Below are positions 17,372-24,605 of a stretch of DNA of 33,568 bases, in pieces. Positions within the stretch are counted from its first letter, which is position 1. The number at the start of each line of letters is the position of its first letter. Where the stretch lies: the NCBI GenBank assembly GCA_946188155.1, contig CAMHUC010000040.1, forward strand, positions 1 through 33,568, written 5' to 3'. The DNA comes from an uncultured bacterium (GTDB lineage Bacteria; Bacteroidota; Bacteroidia; Bacteroidales; Bacteroidaceae). The notes beneath the pieces are model-generated. The model searched no databases, was not told the origin of the DNA, and saw nothing but the letters and a program-made list of their open reading frames with translations. Position numbers and translations under genes: made by a program.

Positions 17372-17379
17372 CAAAGTTA
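17372..17379 (-). promoter_or_regulatory. -7 box of the esterase promoter
   Basis: The minus strand reads TAACTTTG, matching TAnnTTTG, 44 bases before the esterase ATG. No TTG lies at the -33 distance, which may indicate activator dependence as for many polysaccharide genes (inference). Confidence 0.6.
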
Positions 17380-17460
17380 CAAAAAAGGGGTGCTGGAGGC
17401 TTCGCAGCCTGTTTCACGTACTTTATTTAATGTAACAGCCGTATTTTAGGGTGTCAGAAT

Positions 17461-17491
17461 TTGGATAATTCGGATATTTTTCGTAACTTTG
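17461..17491 (+). promoter_or_regulatory. promoter of the two-sensor operon (TTG, TAACTTTG)
   Basis: TTG at 17461-17463, a 20-bp spacer and TAACTTTG at 17484-17491 are a full consensus match, 36 bases before the first ATG. Confidence 0.72.
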
Positions 17492-17527
17492 CGGCCAGAA
17501 ATGGAAAAGAACTAAAAGCCTTAGCCC

Positions 17528-19021
17528 ATGTCGAGATTATCAACCAGCATTACCCGCAAACTCTCAGTGCGCCTGAGCCTGATGATTACCCTGTCGGTGG
17601 CCCTGCTGCTGACGGTGGCCATGCTGGTGATGCTCCACTACGCTCGCAAGGCCGTCAGGCAGGAGGCACTGATGAAGGCCGACCAGACCCTCAAGGCTAC
17701 GGAGCAGCAGATCGACAACGTGCTGCTCAACATCGAGCAGTCGGCAGGCAACATCTACTGGAGCATCCTGGCCGACCTGGGGCGGCCCGACCGGCTGGAC
17801 ACCTACTGCAGGAAGCTGCTGGAGTCCAACCCCCACATCACCGGCACCACCATCGCCTTCCAGCCCCATTACTATAAGGAACAGGGAGCGAACCTGTTCA
17901 CCTACTACCGCCGACAGAGCAGCGGGGGCACCTTCAGTGCCGCCTCGCCCATCCTGAAGACGGAGAGCTTCGGACAGACGCCATACACCGAGCAGGAGTG
18001 GTACGCACTGCCCATCGACAGCGGCAGGCCCACCTGGATAGGACCGCTGAAGGACACCGACGCCGAGGGGCAGGCCATCAGCACCTTCAGCCTGCCCATC
18101 TACGACCGCCAGGGCCGCAGGGTAGGCGTGCTGGCTGCCGACATGGCTCTGAGCCTCTTCTCGAACATCATACACCAGGCCAAGCCCTCGCCCAACTCCT
18201 ACTGCACACTGCTGGGCAGCGACGGCTCCTACATCGTACACCCCGACACCAGCAAGCTGCGCCACCCCACCATCATCAAGGTGCTGCAGCAGGACACCGA
18301 CCAGACATTCCGCGACGCCGCCCAGGCCATGCTGACGGGGCAGACGGGCTACAAGCGCTTCAGCACCAAGGGGGCAGACTACTACGTGTTCTACAAGCCC
18401 TTCACACGGGCCGACGTGCCGGGACGCGCCAACGAGAACCTCGGATGGAGCCTCGGCATCATCTACCCCGAGGACGACATACTGGGGCCCTACAAGCGGC
18501 TGCTATACATCGTGATGGCCATCGGCATCGCCGGACTACTGCTGCTGCTTGTGTTCACGCAGACCATCGCCCACCACCTGCTGCTGCCACTGCGACTGCT
18601 CACCCGGACGGCACAGCGCATCGCCGACGGACGCTTCGACGAGCGCATACCCGACAGCCACCAGAACGACGAGATAGGCCGGCTGCAGGACAACTTCCAG
18701 CAGATGCAGCAAGCACTGGCCAGCCACGTGGGACAGCTGCAACAGCTCACCGACACCCTGCAGCAGCGCGGCGAGAGCCTGAAGGAGGCCTACAGCAAGG
18801 CCAAGCAGGCCGACAACATGAAGATGGCCGTGCTGCACAACATGACCAACCAGATGCTGGCACCCGCCGCCATCATCTACGAGTGCGTGGACAGCCTGAA
18901 CAGCCATGCCGACAGCCTCAGCCCCAAGGAGACCGACCGGCTGGCCGACCAGTTAGAACAGCAGAGCGAGGCCATCACCGAGCTACTCACCAACCTCCTA
19001 AACACCTCACAGACGATATGA
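17528..19021 (+). CDS. Cache-HAMP membrane sensor with degenerate DHp, no ATPase domain
   Basis: A 497-residue membrane sensor. TM1 (about 15-37), a double-Cache-like extracytoplasmic domain (about 40-320, with GSDGSYIVHPD and WSLGIIYPEDDI), TM2 (about 323-345) and HAMP (about 347-400) are followed by a coiled coil and a helical hairpin (about 425-495) that aligns with the histidine-kinase dimerisation domain. Where kinases have the phospho-accepting His the sequence reads NMTNQMLAP, so Asn441 replaces it, and the protein ends before any HATPase domain. It cannot be a kinase by itself. Its stop overlaps the start of the complete kinase (ATGA at 19018), suggesting coupled translation and a working partnership, possibly a heterodimer (inference). 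Alternatively it is a decayed paralogue. Confidence 0.88.
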   Translation: MSRLSTSITRKLSVRLSLMITLSVALLLTVAMLVMLHYARKAVRQEALMKADQTLKATEQQIDNVLLNIEQSAGNIYWSILADLGRPDRLDTYCRKLLESNPHITGTTIAFQPHYYKEQGANLFTYYRRQSSGGTFSAASPILKTESFGQTPYTEQEWYALPIDSGRPTWIGPLKDTDAEGQAISTFSLPIYDRQGRRVGVLAADMALSLFSNIIHQAKPSPNSYCTLLGSDGSYIVHPDTSKLRHPTIIKVLQQDTDQTFRDAAQAMLTGQTGYKRFSTKGADYYVFYKPFTRADVPGRANENLGWSLGIIYPEDDILGPYKRLLYIVMAIGIAGLLLLLVFTQTIAHHLLLPLRLLTRTAQRIADGRFDERIPDSHQNDEIGRLQDNFQQMQQALASHVGQLQQLTDTLQQRGESLKEAYSKAKQADNMKMAVLHNMTNQMLAPAAIIYECVDSLNSHADSLSPKETDRLADQLEQQSEAITELLTNLLNTSQTI

Positions 19022-20943
19022 CGAACAGCATCCGACACTCACTCGCCTCGAAGCTCACGCTGAGCATACTGCTGCTGACGGTGCCCGTATTCATCGTCTC
19101 GCTCGGCATACTGTTCACCCAGTCGAGGGCCATCGTGCGGCAGGAGGCGCAGCAGCGCGCCGCCAGCGTGCTCAACACCACCGTGCAGCGACTCTACCGA
19201 CATCTGGAAACCATCGAGACGGCCACCAACGTCAACGCATGGCTCGTCACCGAGCACCTGCAGCCCGACTCGCTGCTGGCCCTCACACGGTTCATCACAC
19301 TGCTCAACGGCAACGTCGACGGCTGCTCCATCACCACCGAGCCCGACCTGTTCCCGCAGTACGGCCGCTACTTCTCAGCCTACTCCGTGCGCCAGGGCGA
19401 CAGCGTGGTCACCGAGCGAGAGAAACCCTACGAATACTTCGACAAGGTATGGTACAAGACACCGCGACAGCTGGGACACGCCTGCTGGGTGGAGCCCTTC
19501 GACGACTACACCGAAGGCACACTATCGGCCCCCGACTACATCGCCTCCTACTGCCGGCCCCTCTACCTGCCGACCGACAGCCAGTTCATAGGCGTGATAG
19601 CCACCGACGTGTCGCTACGCCGCCTTACCAGAACCATCTTCAGCGAACAGCCATACCCGCACTCCTACTTCATCATGATCGGAGAGGAAGGCAACTTCTT
19701 CGTACACCCCGACTCCACGCTACTCTTCAACCACACCATCTTCAGCGGAGCCGACCCGCAGCGACAGTCAGACCTCATAGCCCTGGGCTACGAGATGAGC
19801 CAAGGCAACGAGGGCAGCATGAGGGTCAACATCGACGGGGAGAGGTGCCTGGTGAGCTACCAGCCACTGCGCGGCACCTCGTGGAGCCTGGCACTGGTAT
19901 GCCCCGACCGCGACATACTGCAAGCCTACCACCGCCTGACCTTTATCCTGCTGCCGCTGGTCATCATCGGGCTCGTCGTCATCCTGCTGCTCTGCCGCAG
20001 GGGCGTGGCATTGGCCGTCAGGCCCGTCAACCGGCTGCTCAGCCTGTCGCAGCAGATTGCCGAGGGGCACTACGACCAGCATATCCCCCGCAGCGAGCGC
20101 CGCGATGCCGTGGGGCGACTGCAGAACAGCTTCGCCGCCATGCAGGAGTCGCTCCAGCGACATATCCACGACATCCACCTGGCCAACGAGGAGGCGGCAC
20201 GCCGCAACGACCAGCTGGCCGATGCCACCTACAAGGCCGAGGAGGCAGCACGGCAGAAGACGCTCTTCATCCAGAACATGACCCACCAGATACGCACGCC
20301 GCTCAACATCATCGCAGGCTTCGCACAGGTGCTGCGCAACAGCTTCGGAACTGCTTCCGAGGCCGGAGAGCAGCTGCCGCAGGAGGAGGTGAGGGCCATC
20401 ACCGACATGATGAAGCACAACGCCACATCGCTCCACCTCATGGTGCTCATGCTCTACGACAGCTCCGACAGCGGACTGGCCCAGGAGCTGGCCAGCCACA
20501 AGCAGGACCCCGTCAGCTGCAACCTGCTGGCCCAAGAATGCGCCGAGCAGATCCGCCAGCGATTCCCAGGGCAGAAGGTCGGCTGCACCACCACCGCGCC
20601 CGACAGCCTGGTGATCCACACCAACCGCACCTACCTCACGCGTACCATATTAGAACTGCTCAACAATGCCGTGAAGTACTCCGACAAGCAGCACGTGGCC
20701 ATCAGCGTCGGCAGCGACGGCTCAAAGGTATGCTTCACCGTCGAGGACACCGGCCCGGGCATGGACAGCGACTACCTGGAACTGATGTTCACACCCTTCA
20801 CCAAGGTCAACGACCTCTCCGAAGGCCTCGGACTCGGACTGCCGCTCTGCCGCCGACACATCCTCAACCTGGGCGGCAACCTTACCCTCGACGCCAACTA
20901 CCACGACGGCTGCCGCTTTGTCATCGAACTGCCCATCGGCTGA
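19018..20943 (+). CDS. Cache-HAMP sensor histidine kinase
   Basis: A complete 641-residue kinase: TM1 (about 12-33), double-Cache-like sensor (about 35-300, with IGEEGNFFVHPD), TM2 (about 306-326), HAMP (about 328-382), coiled coil, and HisKA with H-box NMTHQIRTPLN (His423). The HATPase_c domain has N-box LLNNAVKYS (Asn550), G1 DTGPGM (Asp577), F-box FTPFTKV and G2 GLGLGL (603-608). It has no receiver domain and no response regulator lies nearby, so its target is unknown. The start ATG 19018 overlaps the previous stop by four bases. The two sensor proteins share architecture and motif wording, so the pair probably arose by duplication. The signal is probably a small periplasmic molecule bound by Cache. 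Confidence 0.93.
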   Translation: MTNSIRHSLASKLTLSILLLTVPVFIVSLGILFTQSRAIVRQEAQQRAASVLNTTVQRLYRHLETIETATNVNAWLVTEHLQPDSLLALTRFITLLNGNVDGCSITTEPDLFPQYGRYFSAYSVRQGDSVVTEREKPYEYFDKVWYKTPRQLGHACWVEPFDDYTEGTLSAPDYIASYCRPLYLPTDSQFIGVIATDVSLRRLTRTIFSEQPYPHSYFIMIGEEGNFFVHPDSTLLFNHTIFSGADPQRQSDLIALGYEMSQGNEGSMRVNIDGERCLVSYQPLRGTSWSLALVCPDRDILQAYHRLTFILLPLVIIGLVVILLLCRRGVALAVRPVNRLLSLSQQIAEGHYDQHIPRSERRDAVGRLQNSFAAMQESLQRHIHDIHLANEEAARRNDQLADATYKAEEAARQKTLFIQNMTHQIRTPLNIIAGFAQVLRNSFGTASEAGEQLPQEEVRAITDMMKHNATSLHLMVLMLYDSSDSGLAQELASHKQDPVSCNLLAQECAEQIRQRFPGQKVGCTTTAPDSLVIHTNRTYLTRTILELLNNAVKYSDKQHVAISVGSDGSKVCFTVEDTGPGMDSDYLELMFTPFTKVNDLSEGLGLGLPLCRRHILNLGGNLTLDANYHDGCRFVIELPIG

Positions 20944-21037
20944 CGGCAAGAAGGACTGGCAGCTTACGATAGGTCACGAAAAGACAGAAAAAAGACATTT
21001 TTTCCGGCAAATAGTCACGTAATTCGCGGGAAAAGTG

Positions 21038-21045
21038 TATTTTTG
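21038..21045 (+). promoter_or_regulatory. -7 box of the ddh promoter
   Basis: TATTTTTG matches TAnnTTTG, 41 bases before the ddh ATG. No TTG is seen at the -33 position. The AT-rich stretch around 20987-21004 can form a weak hairpin and may end the preceding kinase transcript. Confidence 0.55.
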
Positions 21046-21086
21046 CAACCGATTTCGATTAAACGACCAACAAAAGACACAAGATT

Positions 21087-21986
21087 ATGAAGAAAATCAG
21101 AGCAGCCGTAGTAGGCTACGGCAACATCGGAAAGTATTCGCTCCAGGCACTGGAGGCTGCCCCCGACTTCGAGGTGGCAGGCATCGTGCGCCGCAACGGC
21201 GCTGAGAACAAGCCGGCAGAACTGGCCGACTACGACGTGGTGAAGGACATCCGTGAACTGAAGGACGTAGACGTGGCCATCCTCGCCACGCCCACCCGCA
21301 GCTGTGAGGAGTATGCCAAGCAGATCCTGCCCCTGGGCATCAACACCGTCGACTCGTTCGACATCCACACCCAGATACGCGGCTACCGCGAGCGACTGAT
21401 GAAGCTGAACCAGGAGACGGGCACCGTCAGCGTCATCGCCGCCGGATGGGATCCGGGCAGCGACTCCATCGTGCGCACACTCATGCAGAGCCTGGCCCCG
21501 AAGGGTCTGAGCTACACCAACTTCGGCCCCGGCATGTCGATGGGCCACAGCGTATGCGTGCGCTCGAAGGCCGGCGTCAGGAATGCACTCTCGATGACCA
21601 TCCCCCTGGGTGAGGGCATCCACCGCCGTATGGTATACGTGGAGCTGGAGGACGGCGCCAAGCTCGACGAGGTGACGGCAGCCATCAAGGCCGACCCCTA
21701 CTTCGCCAGCGACGAGACGCACGTGTTCCAGGTGGAGTCGGTCGACGACGTGCGCGACATGGGCCACGGCGTCAACCTGGTGCGCAAGGGCGTGAGCGGC
21801 AAGACGCAGAACCAGCGCCTGGAGTTCAACATGTCGATCAACAACCCCGCACTGACTGGCCAGGTGCTGGTCAACGTGGCCCGTGCATCGATGCGCCTGC
21901 AGCCCGGCTGCTACACGATGGTTGAGATTCCCGTCATCGACATGCTGCCCGGCGAGCGTGCCGACCTCATTGAGCATCTGGTATAG
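21087..21986 (+). CDS. ddh: meso-diaminopimelate D-dehydrogenase
   Basis: An NADPH-dependent enzyme that makes meso-diaminopimelate from tetrahydrodipicolinate and ammonia in one step, feeding peptidoglycan and lysine synthesis. Of 299 residues, the N-terminal Rossmann fold begins MKKIRAAVVGYGNIGKYSLQ (GYGNIG at 10-15). Ddh-specific stretches follow: CVDSFD-like NTVDSFDIHTQI, AAGWDPGSDSIVRTLMQSLAPKGLSYTNFGPGMSMGHS, and the C-terminal PALTGQVLVNVARASMRLQPGCYT. This is the usual length for Bacteroidota Ddh. The last base of its TAG stop is the first base of a 112-nt heptamer repeat that fills the gap to purN. Confidence 0.95.
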   Translation: MKKIRAAVVGYGNIGKYSLQALEAAPDFEVAGIVRRNGAENKPAELADYDVVKDIRELKDVDVAILATPTRSCEEYAKQILPLGINTVDSFDIHTQIRGYRERLMKLNQETGTVSVIAAGWDPGSDSIVRTLMQSLAPKGLSYTNFGPGMSMGHSVCVRSKAGVRNALSMTIPLGEGIHRRMVYVELEDGAKLDEVTAAIKADPYFASDETHVFQVESVDDVRDMGHGVNLVRKGVSGKTQNQRLEFNMSINNPALTGQVLVNVARASMRLQPGCYTMVEIPVIDMLPGERADLIEHLV

Positions 21987-22097
21987 TTTAAAGTTTATAG
22001 TTTATAGTTTAAAGTTTATAGTTTATAGATGATTACCCTGCAAGCCCTTCTGCCAGCAAATGTAATCATCTATAAACTATAAACCATAAACTATAAA
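21986..22097 (+). repeat. 16-heptamer palindromic element, copy A (ddh-purN gap)
   Basis: Exactly 112 nt that divide into sixteen 7-mers. Six are GTTTATA or GTTTAAA (21986-22027), six form a core (GATGATT, ACCCTGC, AAGCCCT, TCTGCCA, GCAAATG, TAATCAT; 22028-22069), and four are CTATAAA or CCATAAA (22070-22097). Perfect 22-nt complementary arms (22014-22035 and 22063-22084) surround a 27-nt loop. The core reappears inverted at 28746-28788. Confidence 0.96.
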
Positions 22098-22112
22098 CAA
22101 CAAAAAGAGAAT

Positions 22113-22694
22113 ATGAATATAGCAATCTTTGTGTCGGGAAGCGGTACGAACTGCGAGAACATCATCAAGTACTTCGCTGACTCCGAGAGCGTACACATCG
22201 CTCTCGTGGTCAGCAACAAGGCTGATGCCTACGCCCTCGTCAGGGCGGAGCGATTAGGCGTACACACTGCCGTCACCCCCAAGGCCGACCTGCATGATCC
22301 TGACGTCATGCTCCCATTGCTGAAGAAGTACGACATCGGCTTCATCGTCCTCGCCGGCTGGCTGCCGCTGATTCCCGACTTCCTCATCGAGGCCTATCCG
22401 CACAAGATCATCAACATCCACCCCGCCCTATTACCCAAATACGGCGGCAAAGGCATGTGGGGCCACCATGTGCATGAGGCCGTGAAGGCTGCAGGCGAAT
22501 CGGAGACGGGCATGACCGTACACTGGGTGACTCCCGTCTGCGACGGCGGCGAGATTATCGCCCAGTATCGCGTGGCCATCTCACCCGACGACACCGTCGA
22601 CGACATCGCCGCAAAGGAGCACCAGCTGGAGATGGAACACTTCCCCAAGGTGATTGAAGAGATTCTCGGTCAATCAGAAATAGGGGGCAGGTAA
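22113..22694 (+). CDS. purN: phosphoribosylglycinamide formyltransferase
   Basis: PurN transfers the formyl group of 10-formyl-tetrahydrofolate to GAR in de novo purine synthesis. The 193-residue protein starts MNIAIFVSGSGTNCENII (phosphate-binding loop). It has the folate/active-site motif INIHPALLPKYGGKGMWGHHVHEAV, with catalytic Asn and His, and the catalytic Asp in VTPVCDGGEIIAQ. This is the normal length. The whole gap to ddh is a heptamer element with no promoter box that I can find, so purN probably relies on read-through from ddh or on something in the element. A strong terminator follows at 22736. Confidence 0.96.
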   Translation: MNIAIFVSGSGTNCENIIKYFADSESVHIALVVSNKADAYALVRAERLGVHTAVTPKADLHDPDVMLPLLKKYDIGFIVLAGWLPLIPDFLIEAYPHKIINIHPALLPKYGGKGMWGHHVHEAVKAAGESETGMTVHWVTPVCDGGEIIAQYRVAISPDDTVDDIAAKEHQLEMEHFPKVIEEILGQSEIGGR

Positions 22695-22735
22695 CTTTTC
22701 TCCCAGTTTGAACGGCACTTTTTCCCTAAAGAGTG

Positions 22736-22766
22736 AGCCGGAAGTTTTGTGCTTCCGGCTTTTTTG
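22736..22766 (+). terminator. intrinsic terminator after purN
   Basis: A 9-bp stem, AGCCGGAAG (22736-22744) with CTTCCGGCT (22752-22760), loop TTTTGTG, followed by a T run. It is a textbook rho-independent terminator. Its loop provides the TTG that fits as -33 of the next promoter. Confidence 0.92.
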
Positions 22767-22776
22767 TTTATCTTTG
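22747..22776 (+). promoter_or_regulatory. promoter of the AAA/PD-(D/E)XK gene, overlapping the terminator
   Basis: TTG at 22747-22749 lies in the terminator loop; a 19-bp spacer leads to TATCTTTG at 22769-22776, 26 bases before the ATG at 22803. Confidence 0.65.
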
Positions 22777-22802
22777 CAGGCAGAATAATGTAGTATTGAC
22801 TT

Positions 22803-24554
22803 ATGGAGGCTATATCATCATCAGCAAACAGTGTCAGGCAGCTGCCCCTTGGCATTTCCGACTTCGGGCTTATAATTAAGCAGGGCTGCTATTATGTAGA
22901 CAAGACCATGTTCATCCCCCGCTTGGAGATGGCGAGCAGCTACCTGTTCCTGGTCCGTCCGCGGCGCTTCGGCAAGTCGCTGCTGCTGAGCATGCTGAAA
23001 TGCTACTACGACATCAATGAGAAGGGTCGCTTCGACGACTACTTCGGACAGCTGTGGATAGGCAGCCATCCCACGCCGTATCGCAACCGCTACGCCGTGC
23101 TGCACCTCGACTTCTCGCAGGTGACGGGAACTATCGATTCCCTGGAAGAAAATTTCTACGGCTATTGCAACTATGCGCTCAATACCTTTGCAGACAAGTA
23201 TCAACAGCTGTTTGGGGCAGACTTTGCTGCCGTTATAAAGGCCGACAACAATGTGAGGGCGAAGCTTAGCTATTTAGGTATGCAAGCCAAGCAGCACGAT
23301 GTGCCGCTCTACCTCATCATCGACGAGTACGACAACTTTACCAACACCGTGCTCAACCAGCACGGCCAGGACATCTATACCGGCCTGACGTATGGCGAGG
23401 GCTTCTACCGCGACATCTTCAAGCTCTTCAAGCCCAACTTCGATCGCGTGCTGATGCTCGGCGTGAGCCCCGTGACGATGGACGACCTGACCAGCGGCTA
23501 CAATATTGCCACCAACATTACCGCTCGCGGCTCGTTTAACCACATGCTGGGCTTCAGCGAAGATGAGGTCAGGCTGATGTTCCGCTATTACAGCGAGGCC
23601 GGGCTGCTGCAGGGCGACACCGACGCCATGATACAGGAGATGAAGCCGTGGTACGACAACTACTGCTTTGCCAAGGAAAGCCTCAGCGAGAGTCGTGTGT
23701 TCAACTCCAACATGGTGCTTTACTATCTGAGCACGAGGATAGCCGAAGGACATGCTCCCGACGAGATGACCGACCCCAACGCCCGCACCGACTATCAGAA
23801 GATGAAGCGCCTGATACAGCTCGACCGGCTAGAGCCGCAGCGCAAGAGCATCATCTACAAGATAGCCGAGGAGGGATATATCTACAGCCGACTGGTGCCC
23901 TACTTCCCGGCATCGGAGATGGTGAAGTTCGACAACTTCGTCTCCCTGCTGTATTATTATGGTATGCTCACCATCACGGGCAACAACGGCCTCATGCTGC
24001 GTCTGGGCATTCCTAACAACAACGTGCGCAAGCAGTACTACGGCTATCTGCTTGAGGAGTACGACCGCATACGTCCCGCCGACCACTGGCGTATCGATGA
24101 GGCATACCAGGCAGCAGCCCTTACTGGCGACTGGCAGCCACTGCTGAAAACCGTCAGCGAGGAGTATGAGAAGACGTGCGCCGTGCGCTGCCTCATCGAG
24201 GGCGAAAGAAATCTTCAGGGCTTCTTCACGGCCTATCTCAACATGGCCAACTACTACCTCACTGCCCCGGAACTGGAACTCAGCCACGGCTACTGCGACT
24301 TCTTCCTGCTGCCCGACCTGGGGCGCTACCCCATGGTGGCCCACTCCTACATCCTTGAGCTGAAGTACCTCAAGCAGGATGCCACCGCCGGGGAGGCCGA
24401 GGCACAGTGGACGGAGGCCGCCGTGAGCCAGATCGCACGCTACGCCCAGGACGAGAAGCTACGCCTGCTCTGCGGCACGACGCAGCTGCACCTCATAGTG
24501 GCGCAGTATCGCGGCTACCAGCTGGTAAAGCTTGAGGAGGTGGAACGGTTGTGA
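22803..24554 (+). CDS. AAA-ATPase-like / PD-(D/E)XK nuclease-like protein
   Basis: A 583-residue protein of the common Bacteroidota type that joins an AAA-ATPase_like domain to a C-terminal PD-(D/E)XK nuclease-like domain. The Walker A variant is VRPRRFGKSLLLS with Lys58; Walker B is LYLIIDEYD with Asp174 and Glu175. The nuclease-like end has Asp499 (GYCDFFLLPD) and Glu519-Leu-Lys521 (YILELKYL), followed by a helix with QIARYA. The fold signature is good. The biological role of these proteins, often present in many copies per genome, is unknown; defence or mobile-element links have been guessed. It is a single gene with its own promoter, convergent with lpdA. No partner toxin, methylase or integrase is beside it. 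Confidence 0.88.
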   Translation: MEAISSSANSVRQLPLGISDFGLIIKQGCYYVDKTMFIPRLEMASSYLFLVRPRRFGKSLLLSMLKCYYDINEKGRFDDYFGQLWIGSHPTPYRNRYAVLHLDFSQVTGTIDSLEENFYGYCNYALNTFADKYQQLFGADFAAVIKADNNVRAKLSYLGMQAKQHDVPLYLIIDEYDNFTNTVLNQHGQDIYTGLTYGEGFYRDIFKLFKPNFDRVLMLGVSPVTMDDLTSGYNIATNITARGSFNHMLGFSEDEVRLMFRYYSEAGLLQGDTDAMIQEMKPWYDNYCFAKESLSESRVFNSNMVLYYLSTRIAEGHAPDEMTDPNARTDYQKMKRLIQLDRLEPQRKSIIYKIAEEGYIYSRLVPYFPASEMVKFDNFVSLLYYYGMLTITGNNGLMLRLGIPNNNVRKQYYGYLLEEYDRIRPADHWRIDEAYQAAALTGDWQPLLKTVSEEYEKTCAVRCLIEGERNLQGFFTAYLNMANYYLTAPELELSHGYCDFFLLPDLGRYPMVAHSYILELKYLKQDATAGEAEAQWTEAAVSQIARYAQDEKLRLLCGTTQLHLIVAQYRGYQLVKLEEVERL

Positions 24555-24605
24555 TTTACCGACGACAAGCATTCCTGTTGCTGACGGGCGAGGTGGCAGA
24601 GCGTT

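Noticed and set aside
19239..20972. A 577-codon open frame overlapping the sensor kinase
   Set aside because: Arg/Pro/His-rich shadow frame of the kinase gene with no recognisable domain; the kinase frame has all expected motifs.
20987..21004. Terminator after the sensor kinase
   Set aside because: GAAAAAA-GACA-TTTTTTC is an A/T-only stem, too weak to call with confidence.
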